From: Pristionchus mayeri
Lineage: Eukaryota > Nematoda > Chromadorea > Rhabditida > Neodiplogasteridae
DNA length: 64,000 bases
Reading direction: 5' to 3'
Assembly: GCA_036245805.1 (NCBI GenBank)
Contig: BTRK01000005.1
Location: 28,129,469 to 28,193,468 of the forward strand
Shown: positions 11,875 to 23,549 of the stretch, piece by piece
How the letters are laid out: each line of letters begins with the position of its first letter
Position numbering within the stretch: position 1 is the first letter of the stretch
Made by a program: the position numbers and the translations under genes
Notes under the pieces: generated by a model
Told to the model about the DNA's origin: nothing
Database searches by the model: none
Seen by the model: the letters and a program-made list of their open reading frames with translations, nothing else

Positions 11875-14800
11875 TTAGTCCGAGAGTGAATCTCTCCTCT
11901 TCTTCTCTCTATCGACTCCCTCCTCCTTCTTTTCCTCCTTTCTCCATCCTCCAGTACAAATCTGGTAGAGTATAAGCCACACCAGTCCTGTTATTTATAT
12001 TGATCTATTTTGGTGATTATTTTTATTGTCATATTACCGATCAGCTCAATGCACGAGATAACGGACATTCCCAGCCACAGTCCCGCATTTCCTCCGATCT
12101 CGATCAGAACGCTCAGAATCTCAAATTCCAATTTACGAATTGTCCAGAAAAAGTGGAAGTCAAACCGATAAGGTTGCTCCCTGTGTCATTTTCGTGTACT
12201 GCAGAGAATCGACGAATACCTGGGAAAAATTGATGAAGCGTTACAATAGAAGGAGATATCTGATGAATGAGAGCTGGCCAGAATCGCTAGCCTTTTCCCT
12301 TCTTCTCACCTGCAGAATGAGACCATTCTTCTGATACCACTTGTTGCATTCCTCGATTGAATCGAAGTTGACGTTCCACGTATCGCAACTTCCCAGCTGC
12401 AATTCTTATCGTACACCCCTCATTCATTGTTGAACTTACTCCCGGATTATCGATTATCGTGTTGTTCGAGGGAGTAGCTGTTTTCTGCAAGAGGGCTTCT
12501 TCAATTCTGACAATTTGAGTTATAGAGAGGTGAGTAAAAGAGAGATGCATGAGAACGCATAGTGAAATGATATGTAGGAAAATTATTTTCTAGTGCAGAG
12601 TAATTGCCTTAGTATTCCAAAATAAATCTGACCGTAGCATTGAGCCATGCCGATAGTCCGTCGGTATCTGCCATCCTCTTCTTTCTTCCCAGTGCTTCGC
12701 CCAGTCCAACCTTCCAGATCCACAGCTTCCATCGCACCATTGTCACTGAGTTCCAGCTACTATATTCTTAGGAAATATAACAGTGAACAAAACTAAGAAA
12801 ACTGGAGAGTTATCAATATACTATGCAGACATACCCGACATGTAGGTTCCCGAGGGGCAGGAGTTGTCCACAGTGGGAGGATCGTCGGTGGAGAGGCACT
12901 GGGTGAGCAGAGTAGCTGCACATTCAAATGATTGTATGATATTATTGTAATGTGATTATCGTGAAACAAAGATTGGTAAGCAGACTCACGTTCCTCTCCC
13001 TTCTCCCATCCCTTCCATCCTGGGACATCGATCGAGTTGGGCACGAAGTTGATGTACGGAAGAACCTACGCATTTCTATGCATCCTTCAATTTATCTGTG
13101 GCTCTGCAAGACCTTCTCTATACTTCTCTGTCAAAAGATTTCATATATTGCCCCATCGTCTGCTTCTCCTCAGCCCCCCCCCCCTCTCTCCTCACATCCT
13201 TGCACTCGTAGCTGCCCTGTCTCGAGGTGGCATTCGGTCGATTGCACATCTTGTAGTAGCATGGCCAGTTGCTGTGCCAGTGTTCGCCTCCAGTAACCGG
13301 AGTGATCTTCACCCTGCAGTGCTCTTCCTTACCATTCATTTCGTTTTCCCGCGGTCTCTGGTCTCTCGATAATTCACTTCAAGACCATAAAAAAATCACT
13401 GGACACTGAATTTCCTTAGATTCTAACTTGCAAATGGGGTCTCCATTGCATATCTTGAGTAGGTTGAATGTGTCTCTCGCGTAGAGGACATCGTCACGAA
13501 TCGATGCGCTGAGAGTCGTGAAGCACCCCACTTCGTTGTCTGATTATCCACACTCATCAAGTTATATTTCAACCTTTTATCTTTTAAATTGTGGATCATT
13601 AAACAAATAAATCTCTTTCATCAAAATTATCAACATCATTGATTAGTGTATTATGCTCAATTTGAAGTGTTTACCAGGGTCTTCTCCAGGTGACATCGTC
13701 GTTGTAGTAGTCGTGGCTGAATGGGTTATTGACTGAGAAGTGAGGGGTCACTCACTATCCCTCCCTCCTCCTTGCTCCCTGTACAACTTCTCGAACTGCG
13801 AATTCGTCCCAGTACCAACTGAATATCTGCAAATTTCTATGTTAAAGTGAATGTTTTCCTCTCTACTCTTTTTGTGGTTTGTGTTTTTCATGAGGAGTAG
13901 AATATTCAAAGGAAGTTGCATCACTCAAGAGAACGTACAGCAGTGCTGGATATGAGCTGAAGGAGATAGTGGCTGTGATGCGAGTTTCATTGCACGGATC
14001 ACTCAAGAAGTGAGATGAATATTGAACAACGAGGCATGTTTTTTTTCTTTTTACTGATTGTATCTCGCTGATTAATGTGCAACCGATGTACTCACAAGCA
14101 CTCGCAGTCCCTCAGTGCATTCAGATTCCGCTGCGTCTCGTTCGCATTCGTCTGATCCCCACGTAGCGAGAGTAGGCATTCGACTTCAATCAACTGCTTG
14201 AAAATCTCCGTTCTAATCTCCCATACAAAAGGTTTGCATTGGGGAGTAATAAATCGGTCGCAATTTGAATTCGTGCATACACTGGTCGATTGTGATTCCA
14301 CAGTACGAGTCGTTGTGGGCCTTTCTCCATGCGGGATGGGCACATCCACATCTCTCCACCGTGTACTTCTGACGACACGAATCGAGACACGAACCCATCG
14401 TGTACTCGTATTCCTCAACCATTCATTTGAAATTGCTCGCTTGAATATTCTTCAAAGGTCTTCGAACTCTGACTCCTGCTAACCGAGTAGAAGTTGTCTT
14501 CACTCGATTGGTTGAAGGTGCATCGACCATACGGTTTGTCCAGTCGCTCCATGCGGAACTAAACATATATACATAAATCAGACATAAATCCCATCCCCAA
14601 TTAATGAGCACACCTCTCCCTAACCATTTTCACTCCAATCGCCGTTTGATGGCCGGGAGCAATGTAGAGTCCGTGTCTGTCGATGTCAGGGAATTGCTCC
14701 TGTCAAGAATTTCTTCAAGTATATTCAATAACAGGCAGAATGAAGTTTCAGAAGGCAACTATGACCCTACGGGAGTATGGACGACGACTTTAAATCCGAG

Positions 14801-16056
14801 TCTCTCAGTGGATGGGAAATTCGCCCAGGTGAGTCCGCGTGAGTTGTACGCCTCAATGAATGAATCAACGATGACGTCATCATCCTCATCTTCTCACGTT
14901 TGCAGTGAGGAGCAGTCTGAGTTGAGTCATGGCCCCCACTCTGGTGACTGATCGATTGGAGTGGAATGTGAAGCACCGGCCGTATTCGTGATGGAAGAAG
15001 GAAGTGAAGTCAGCACTGAGCAAGAAAGGGATGTCATTGAAAAGGGATGGGGGGATGGATGGAGGAACTGACGACGTGCACGTCGACCCCATGAAGGTGC
15101 ACTCAGTCACCACGTCCGAGTACTTGTACGACAACTGAAGCCATTCGTTGGAAGCTATCCTTTAAAAAACACAAGAACGCAGAACGCGCGAACCAAAAGA
15201 ACCTTAATCTACCACTATCAGCATAAACCGTCTGAATGAAAAAAAAATTGTTTCCGAAATTCAGAGAATAGTTTGTTGCCCCCCCCCCCCTTATCCTCCT
15301 TTCTTGTTCACCGCTTCTCTGCTGCTCTCCGGTATCTGCGAGGATAGACTCATGTGGGCGAGTCGCGCGTTCTTGTACATTTCGAAGCGATTCCTGCTCT
15401 GCAATAGTATTTATTTTAGAGTCATAGCATCGCAGAAGGTGTACTGTAGGTAGCTTCTCACTTGGAATTCGTACGGATCGGCAATAGGAGGTGTATTGCC
15501 TTGCTTCGTTAGCCGATACGATTCCTTAACTTCTCAATAGAATAAGTAACTTCAGTAGTCAATCGTGCCTGCATTTGGTAGAGTGCAGCGAAGGAAGGGT
15601 CAGAGGACATGGAGGAGTACTTGAAGGCGTTCAGATTACAGAAGGAGACACGGGGAAAGATCTGAACTTCCGCAGTTGTTCCTGCATAAATTCAAGTAGA
15701 CGACGTGACTAACTGGTTCCTCGAATACGATCTGCGTCGCATATTCAGATGGATAGGCGAGGAAGTTAGAGATGGACAAGTAGAGGAAGAAACCGAATAG
15801 ACCGCAGCTGAAATCACTTATGGTCAAGGCTTTCGTAGATTCAGCCCACAGGAGTAAGAAGATAAGAGTCCATGCGAGTCGGAAGAGATGAGAAGAAGCA
15901 TCGATTATGTGCTTTAGACCTGCATCGATTATGCGGATTTATTTTCGAAAATTGATTTCGATTTCAATATCATTCTAATGCTGTACCTGATAGTGTTGAC
16001 CAATCGGCGAAATCAGCGAGAATGGTCTTGAAGTGGGGTCTCTCCCCTTCCTTCAT
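11875..16056 (-). CDS. DEG/ENaC (degenerin) cation channel subunit
   Basis: About 20 exons. The first (16056-15990) reads MKEGERPHFKTILADFADWS followed by TLSG, the N-terminal gating segment. TM1 lies in the next two exons (LFRLAWTLIFLLLWAES, LISNFLAYPSEYAT-type sequence near 15720-15930). FPRVSFCNLNAFKYS at about 15600-15650 is the family's post-TM1 motif. Then come FMGSTCTS, DFTSFFHHEYGRCFTF, DIDRHGLYIAPG, RLDKPYGRCTF, and the Cys-rich block CLDSCRQKYTVERCGCAHPA (14200-14420). TM2 is near 12000-12090, ILSVLIEIGGNAGLWLGMS, with the G-x-S selectivity filter. The last exon ends in a basic, charged cytosolic tail (RKEEKKEEGVDREKKRR). Such trimeric Na+ channels serve touch, pH or peptide sensing. 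The His-Gly gating motif reads Ser-Gly here. The segment between 12400 and 13560 is less like typical members. Confidence 0.85.
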
Positions 16057-16075
16057 CTCTGTCCCTGGGGAAGAA
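16057..16075 (-). promoter_or_regulatory. Possible trans-splice (spliced leader) acceptor
   Basis: Read on the minus strand, a pyrimidine-rich ATTCTTCCCCAG lies just 8 nt before the first ATG of the degenerin gene. In nematodes a 3' splice site with no matching upstream donor so close to the start codon usually receives a spliced leader. It could instead join an undetected upstream exon. Confidence 0.4.
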
Positions 16076-16463
16076 TGGAGTGGGAAGTAACGAGGGAAGG
16101 AAGGGCGAAGCTATGCGACGGGGGACAATGAGAAGCGGATCTTTGACAGCAGCCTCCCCTCGTATCCATGTACCGGGAAGGAGAGGCATGCACCGAGAGA
16201 AAGAAGATGAAGACACCAGTGATCGATGTCCACAGCGAAGAAGCTTTCATCATTTCGGAAATTTGTTTAGTTTTTAAACGAATAACTTTAGATTCAGATT
16301 TTTCTGGAATGATACAACGCTGTTAAATTTCAATGTACTCTGTTCCTTATCAAACAAGTTGATTGTGCATCGAAGAGCGGGTCCCTCGCGCACTTCTTTC
16401 ATTTCGGGAGTGCTTCTTGCGGAACATTTGACAAATGATAGAAAGCATGTTTCTTTAACAAGC

Positions 16464-17492
16464 ATATCACGCCATTCACGAGAGAATCGAGCTAAAATCG
16501 CCATTCCTGGGAATGGAGCTGAAATCGTGAAATGAGTTCTAGCCTGTTTCGGGCACCCTGAGGCATGTCTGAGTGACGCCCGAAATCTTTTTGTGCATGC
16601 TTCATTTTGGAGCTCCCTACGTAGGGTCGGATATCGGCATCACCCACTTTGAGAGCAGTTTTTTTGGATACGGTGTAAGATAGAGCAAAATTGACCTCTG
16701 AGTGAACCCAACTCATTTTTTTAGCTCTGTCGATCTATCCAAACCATTTTCTATAAAACCCATTTTTAACAGTAGTACACTTCAGGCCAATTTTCTCGAA
16801 AATGTAGGTGAAGCAGGAGCTGAAATTTTCACAGTAGATGGAGCTCTGTGAGAGCTTTCCAATAAGTGGTTTGCGAAAAAAATGCGGGCACGGTGGTGAG
16901 AGTTTCGCCCTATTAACTTCGTCTGGATCATTTGAACTTTATTTTCAACGGGAATAACGATAGGAAATGGATCATTTTCGTCCGAGCGCTCCGAAAAGAG
17001 CGGTGTGAAATTAATTAGCTTGTGGAAAATAAAGTTCAAACGATCCAGACGAAGTTAAAAGGGCGAAACTCTTACCACCGTGCCCGCATTTTTTTCGCAA
17101 ACCACTTATTGGAAACCTCTCGCTGAGCTGCATCTACTGTGAAAATTTCAGCTGCTGCTTGACCTACATTTTCGAGAAAATTGGCCTGAACTGTACTACT
17201 GTTAAAAATGGGTTTTAGAGAAATTGGTTTGTATAGATCGATAGAGCTCAAAAAATGAGTTGGGGTCACTCAGAGGTCTATTTTGCTCTATTTTACACCG
17301 TATCCAAGAAAACTGCTCTCAAAGTGGGTGATGCCGATATCCGACCCCACGTAGGGAGCTCCAAAATGAAGCATGCACAAAAAGATTTCGGGGGTCACTC
17401 AGACATGCCTCAGGGTGCCCGAAACCGGTTAGAACTCATTTCGCCCTTCCCATGCTCAGCTCGATTCTCTCATGAGAGGCGTGATATGATAT
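16464..17492. repeat. Foldback repeat of about 1.03 kb between divergent genes
   Basis: The left arm (about 16464-16950) and right arm (about 17025-17492) are inverted copies. For example GGTTTCGGGCACCCTGAGGC-type sequence at about 16549 recurs inverted near 17410, and CATCTACTGTGAAAATTTCA at about 17131 mirrors the segment near 16816. A loop of about 75 bp separates them. Both short frames inside are products of the arms. It occupies the space between the degenerin start and the MATH/CaaX gene start. Confidence 0.8.
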
Positions 17493-17708
17493 TTTGATTT
17501 CTTGGAATAAAGCAGAGTTAACGTCCTCCTTCATATTTCCCATTGTGTCCACACTGTAATCCCCTCGTAGGTATAATCTGCTTCGCAATCCTTGCCAGTG
17601 GGTCTGCCGATCTTAGATGCAGCGTCGCCTGGCACAATGCCAAGGAAGATCGGAAGGAGGAAGGAGGATAGTAGGGAAGCCTCATTCTCGTTCTCACATT
17701 CTTCATCA

Positions 17709-18979
17709 ATGGTGATGGGATCAGTCTCTCCTTCAAACGGTTCCGTCTCATCCGATGGTGAAATGACATTCGAAGTCATCGGTGAGTTATCTATCTTTCG
17801 ATCATCTGCCTTTTATAATTCCAACGATGGTTATCTGGACTGATCTGTCGGAACCGCGTAACCCATTCCCCCATGTGTCCAGTACTATGCTGTAGTAGTA
17901 TATTCTCGATTAAGCAGACAAGTTCTCCTCCCTGGATGGGAATGATCGACTTTCCCGATGCATCGAAGGCCTCTCTTTCAAGGGGAATGGAGATGTAAGT
18001 GAAGAAAACGAGGGCAACTCGTATTCTCCTCTCGACGAAATCAAATAATGATTGTGCAGGAGGAATCGGTTGAAATGAAACTTCTTCGAGAGATCAGAAT
18101 GAAAGATGCAGAGATCGAGAGACTCAAAAGGGAGGATGAAGAGAACAAAAGAGAGATTGAGGTTGGAGATCTTGCAATTTTTGATTCAATTTTTTTTCAG
18201 AAAATGAGATCGATGCTGGAAAAGGGAACCACTGGCAACACTCAGAAAGCAAACCAGAATGAGGTGAATTTGAAATTTTAATACTGAGAAAATAATTTTT
18301 TTCTGCAGGTTGCATCTCGTATCCTTCGTGCTCGATTCACTGAGATATCTAATCTCACCTCTGCGATCGTTTCTTCCCCTCCAATGAAGGTGGCTGGGAT
18401 GGAATGGTGAGAACAATCAGTCTACATTTTATTTAGTGCTGCTGATAAAAAAGTTATGAAAACGATATAAATAGTAATCATATTTAATTCAAATCGCACA
18501 AAAACTCATAAATGGCGCATTTCAGGTCAATAAATATTGGCAAGAGAAATTATAAGTCGGATTCGAACGAATACCTCGGAGTTTTCTTGGAACTTAAGTC
18601 GTGCGTTTTCAAGTACATACTTTCATTCGATTATTCTCTTCATTCAGGGAAAATTCCTGCTCGGTCTCATTCACTACTAAGCTGCTCCGCAACAAGGAGA
18701 GTGCTCATTGTCATCTATTGGAAGGGATGCTATTTGGCAAATCGGGAAAATCGTGGGGACCGAAGAAGGTCATGACGATCCAGGTAAGTCTAATCCATTC
18801 CACTCGTGGGAAAGAGTGTCATTCAGTCGCTGATGGATGCTTCGAGTGGATATGCAGTGGATGATTCGATCACTGTCGAGATAGAGATCAGAGACTGCTT
18901 CCCTGCAGTGGAAGTGACCACGATGGAGGAGGAACTCCCTGACAATTCATCCACTGACCATGGCTGCACCCTCATGTAG
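17709..18979 (+). CDS. Coiled-coil MATH-domain protein ending in a CaaX box (cluster gene A)
   Basis: The ATG at 17709 gives MVMGSVSPSNGSVSSDGEMT then FEVIG, split by a phase-1 intron. An exon at about 17920-17990 (KFSSLDGNDRLSRCIEG) and one at 18060-18162 (VEMKLLREIRMKDAEIERLK, then REDEENKREIE) form the coiled coil. The MATH (TRAF-like) domain starts at VAGMEWSINIGKRNYKS, continues NEYLGVFLELK, SCSVSFTTKLLRNKE, GKSWGPKKVMTIQ, and ends with YAVDDSITVEIEI at about 18850-18890. The last residues are C-T-L-M, a good CaaX signal for farnesylation. Coiled coil plus MATH is the TRAF-C arrangement, but no RING or zinc fingers precede it. The same N-terminal motif recurs in the genes at 21787, 23550 and 25559. 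Expected role: a membrane-attached adaptor; partner unknown. Confidence 0.75.
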
Positions 18980-19478
18980 CTCCCCTCTTCCCACCTCTCA
19001 TTCTAAAATATTTTAAAAGATTATTGTCCAAGTTACGGTATTTTGTGTCTGAAAATGCTAATAAAGGAGTTTGCAACGAAGTGACCAATTGAAATGCGCG
19101 TTTTGAGTAAAAGACTGAGAAAACCATCAAATGCGTGCGAATAAACTGCTCTAAATCTCAAGAATTAATTCCAATCACTTCTTTTGTCAAATAATATTAT
19201 CTCCATCTTAATTTACTTCTTGCAAGATCAATGTTCCTATATCCTGTCCTAATAAAAATATTTCTTATTGAGATCATTCTTCAGTACTGCACCTGAGCAA
19301 AACAGCAGAATGGAGATTACAGATGGATGAGTGGGAAATACTCGCATGACTAACACGCGTGTCTGGTTGGAGGGGAAGAGAAGGTGCACGAGAGTGTATG
19401 CAATCACTCGCGCGCAAAGAAACAGAGGGAAACGATAACGCGCGTGACGATCCCTTCTATTTATGCCCCTTCTTCTCA

Positions 19479-20970
19479 ATGGAAGATCATCGATCATGTC
19501 TCGTCTGTTCTACTGCCATCGACTCAGTCCATCTCGGAATGGATATCTGCAGGTTAACATTTAATTGATTGTCAATAACAAATCATTCATTTCGTTTAGA
19601 GCGTGTGCTTCGTTTTTCAAGCGCTCAAAAACGACGGGAGTGGTATATCCCTGTCGACAAGGAACTTTCCTGTGCTCGGTGTCCAAAGGTATGGCTTGTC
19701 GACTTTTCTACAGCCAATTTTCTGTTATTATGAAATGGTTCTTACAATTGTTCGTAACACTGCAGTGCGTTCCTAATCATGTAATTCAGAAAATAAGTTC
19801 ATTTGCCGTCGCTGCCGTTTCGACAAGTGCATGTCAGTGGGAATTGTCTACGAAGGACGAATGCGAGTGAGAGCTAAGCCTCCTGTTCCACTGATCGAGA
19901 GAATAGAGAGGGAGTTGAGGTAGAAGAAGATTCCATTCGACGAAAGAGAAAGGAACACTTAGATTGATGATCGAAAGGAGAAGGGTTAAAGAAATCGTGT
20001 TCATTCGAATTTGTGGGCACAACGGCACAATTCCACATCCGAGGGAGGTAAACTATGCATATTTTAACGGCATAATAACCAAATACTTAGACAGTCTACT
20101 TAATGAATACGTCATCAAGCATTGACTTCCACCTAATCGCGCTGGAGGAATCTAAAGTGTTTTTCGATTCAGTCTACCCAGCATTGACGACCATTTCGCC
20201 AGAAGAGAAGTTGGGTTTGATGATTGAGGAAAATGTGCATTACCTCTCTTTCAGGATAAAATATTCAAGGACTACGCCATTAAACTGAATCTAATAGTCA
20301 ATTATTATTTGACGAAGAAAATGTTCGGAGAAGTGGCCAAAAAGTAAGTGAGTCAAAATATAATTCAAATTAAAAATCTCATCAGATTGATGTCTTCCGT
20401 GATAACGTGTTATGACGATGAACTTCCTTTCGATTATTATTACCCCGAGGATAAGGGAAACAAGGATTTCTTCGAAAGGTGCGTCCTTCATTGACTAGTC
20501 ATCAGTGGATGGATTCAGTTCGATTCGTGGATACGCCGAAGACCACGCCTCCACTTTCCTTCCTCAGTTCAAGAGGGCGCAGATTACAGACAAGGAATTC
20601 TTCGCCCTCATTGCCATTGTACTGGCAGAACACGGTATTCATCTTCCAATGGGGGCAAAGATCTGAATTCGATTCGCAGATCTTCCAATCTCCGATGAGA
20701 CTCAGCAAATTATGGATAACGTCAGACATGAAATTATCCAAAATCTTCAATGTTATTATCGCAAAGAGCTTGGAATTTACGATTTTTCAACACGCCTTGG
20801 AAACCTAATGACGTTAAATCACATAGTACAGGTAATGGTCAATATCTGAATATTTACATTGAAATTTTCAGGAATGCCACACACTCGCCAAAGTTACAAT
20901 GCGATTCTACTCCAAATTTTTCGATGTGTATATGACAGAACGACTATTGGAAATGCTATCTCTCGATTAA
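19479..20970 (+). CDS. Nuclear hormone receptor (nematode NR2-type)
   Basis: The ATG at 19479 starts the DNA-binding domain at once. Zinc finger 1 has CLVC...DICRAC, followed by the P-box ACASFFKRS; finger 2 runs YPCRQGTFLCSVSK then KFICRRCRFDKCMSVGI across a conserved intron. The hinge has RRRVKEIVFIRICG. The ligand-binding domain is spread over about six exons: FFDSVYPALTTISPEEKLGL, DYAIKLNLIVNYYLTKKMFG, ITDKEFFALIAIVLAEHDLP and ECHTLAKVTMRFYSKFFDVY, ending in LLEMLSLD where the AF-2 helix is expected. The junction at about 20225-20262 does not join in phase with a normal-sized intron, so there is either an odd splice or a frameshift there. It acts in the nucleus as a ligand-dependent or orphan transcription factor. 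It sits between two genes of the coiled-coil cluster on the same strand. Confidence 0.85.
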
Positions 20971-21786
20971 AACTATTCTGAATTGAATAAATAATATTTA
21001 AAAAAACTCAAATAAAACATGGACCATCTACTTGGTAGTATTATTGACTGTTTCCTACAGAGAGAACACAAAATAGTGATATCAATACACCTTGAGAAGC
21101 TCGACGATTTCCCTGCATCCATGGAAGTTAGTACTACAGATGCGTCACAGCCATTGGGTTTCATTGTTTGCCTTGTATTTCCTGCCCCATGACATCGGAA
21201 GGAAGGATCTCTCCTTCCAGTAACTTGACACTGTAATGGAGAGACTTGTGGAGAGTAATTCCTTACTCGTAACTGCCGGATATTTTGTCAATTTTACGCA
21301 AAAGTAGGAACATTACTTCACTAATTAACTATCATATGTTTTCGAAAAAATAATACAGCAAATTTGCGTAGGATTCATTCACAAATCTATTCCCAGAGTC
21401 TCTTCAACATCAATAAGTTTATTAAAGAGGATTCGATAGAGATCGAGATTGAAGTGACGTAACGTCTGCAATATGCTGAATATATCGTTGTGCAAAGATT
21501 TCACAACGTTTGTCCCTGCGGTTAATGGTTTCAGGGAATAGAGTACCCTCGTAGATACAATAAGAGAATTGTTCATAACCATAACAATCAGAAAATGGCG
21601 ATTATTACCTATGGACCTCGATGTGGGAGAATGTCATTTCAATGTTTGCCGTCTGTCCTCTCTCTCTTCCCATGACTTCGGAAGGAGGCACACGCATCGT
21701 CATCCAGTTACTTGACACTTTGAGTATTCGATGGAGGCAAAACTCATTCCTCGCTCGCAAATTGTGAATTCTTCTCCTTTATCGCA
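20971..21786. other. Upstream region of cluster gene B with a diverged internal duplication
   Basis: A block at about 21185-21235 (CATGACATCGGAAGGA ... TAACTTGACACTGT) resembles one at about 21670-21735 (CATGACTTCGGAAGGA ... TTACTTGACACTTT). The second copy is just upstream of the gene starting at 21787. The first has no gene directly after it. No other feature is seen. Confidence 0.4.
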
Positions 21787-23111
21787 ATGAGTGACATTCC
21801 ATCTCCAATGGACGATCAGAAGGACTCGGAAGGGGGAACCACCTCAGGTGTCCACAATTTCCTTTCTCTCAAAGTCATCGATGAATTTTCATTGAAGATG
21901 GTTTCGAAATGATTCCTCTCTCTGTAATGGGGGATCAATCAACAAAAGAGGAGTCTTCACAGCTAGATGGGAACGTAGACAATTTGAGAATGCTGGAGGC
22001 AGGCAGGGTACATCACGATAAGAAATCCTGTCATTCACTTCAATCATAGACCACATCGGATGCTCTGGATAAGCCCGAGAGTGAACTCCTTCACGAAGAG
22101 ATTCGAAGGAAGACTGCGCAAATCGAGAGACTCACTCGAGTGAACGACGAGAGACGAACAGAAGTACAGGTGATCCCGCGTTGCGAAGAGGAAACAAAAC
22201 GAGCAAAATTATAAACATGCTTCTTTTCTAGGGAATTCCTAGGAGGATTCGAGCAAAGTTCACAAATATCTCCAAACTGGATAGCACGACTTCTCCTCAA
22301 CATTCTTCCTCAATAAAAGTAGATGGATTGGAATGGTTCGAACCACTATGTTCTTCGATCATTAATTATTCCAGGATGATCGTCGTTAACTCAGATTTCA
22401 GCGGGAAGCACCTTTCGATTCAACTCCAACTGATCCTATGTATCCATCGCTATGCGAGCCAACCACCAATATTTTTTCAGGGAAAATGTCTACTCAGCTG
22501 ATTTTTCCATAGCACTGTTGAATCACAAGTTTTCTTCCTTGGAGATTACGAAGAAATTAGTGATCAAACAATTCGACTCCGAACATCCGAGATGGGGATT
22601 TCCATTCTTTACTGCAATGAAGGTATCGATTCCATATAATCGAACAAACATGGGGGCTCTAGCACTATCTACTCCTCGAACAATACGATGAAAATAAACA
22701 ATTCTAATCGTAATAATGAAATCCAAACTCCCAGTTCTTGAAAATTTTCTCAGTGTCCGACCAGCGGGAAAAAAATCAATGAAAATTTCAGGAAATCTGT
22801 TCAACTTACAAAAATTATTTTTATATATTTAGAATCTTGACGTCAAGAGTGGCTACGTAGTCGACGATTCGATCGATATTGAGATAGAACTCGTCGTGTT
22901 CCCTTCAGTGGCTGGCCGTGTCCTCCCCATTGAGAATGACCCCATCCACCATCCATCGGAAATTCAAACCCGAGGGGTTGAAAGAACAACGGGCAAATCT
23001 TGTTCTCACGTATGTCTCCAAGCAATCCTGCTTACTGCACTTTCCATAGTAGGTGTTATGGGCATGGCAATCCTAGTAGGCTTCTTCTACTCATTCACTT
23101 TTGTGCTATGA
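21787..23111 (+). CDS. Coiled-coil MATH-domain protein with C-terminal tail anchor (cluster gene B)
   Basis: The ATG at 21787 gives MSDIPSPMDDQKDSEGG. Exon 2 joins in phase 1 to read DGFEMIPLS, the counterpart of the FExI motif in the sister genes. An exon at 22050-22168 has a short heptad region (LLHEEIRRKTAQIERLTRV). The MATH domain runs from VDGLEW at about 22320 through DFSIALLNHKFSSLEITKKL and RWGFPFFTAMK to SGYVVDDSIDIEIEL at about 22890. The final exon then encodes a hydrophobic segment (AILLTALSIVGVMGMAILVG, then FFYSFTFVL) ending at the stop, so there is no lumenal domain: a tail-anchored topology with the MATH domain in the cytosol. The last three residues are F-V-L. The equivalent position in gene A is a CaaX box. 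Confidence 0.75.
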
Positions 23112-23549
23112 TCCCTCGTAAGTTTCGTCCAATAACATCACTCGATACCAATTTGAGGATCAGTCGATTCATGTTTAGATAGTTCAAATAATGCTGTTGT
23201 GTTAGATAGTTCAAATAATGCTGTTGTGAACACTCAAAGCTTAATAAACTTTTTTCAATTCATTAGAGGTACTGCTAGTACGGTAGCGACTCTGCCTGAT
23301 TTCTCCCCCTCTCTCTAACTTTCTCTTCCTCCCCGATCGGGACAGTGAGACTGTCCCCCAGAAGAGACAGCTGCCATTCCCTCTCTCAGAGTGCGCGGCC
23401 CTGGAGGAGAAGTTGTAACAGCAAGTGTGCCCCATCTCTCGTTCCCAGACCATAAAGGAGAGAGAGAGAGAGAGAGAGAGATTGACCCGTGGTGGCATCC
23501 CTCCACTAGAGATCCCTTCCCTCTTCCTTCCTATCAATTGGGAACTCGA

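Noticed and set aside
17531..17779. 82-residue minus-strand frame with protein-like composition
   Set aside because: It is antisense to the first exon of cluster gene A, whose motif and phase match three sister genes; no neighbouring minus-strand exons were found.
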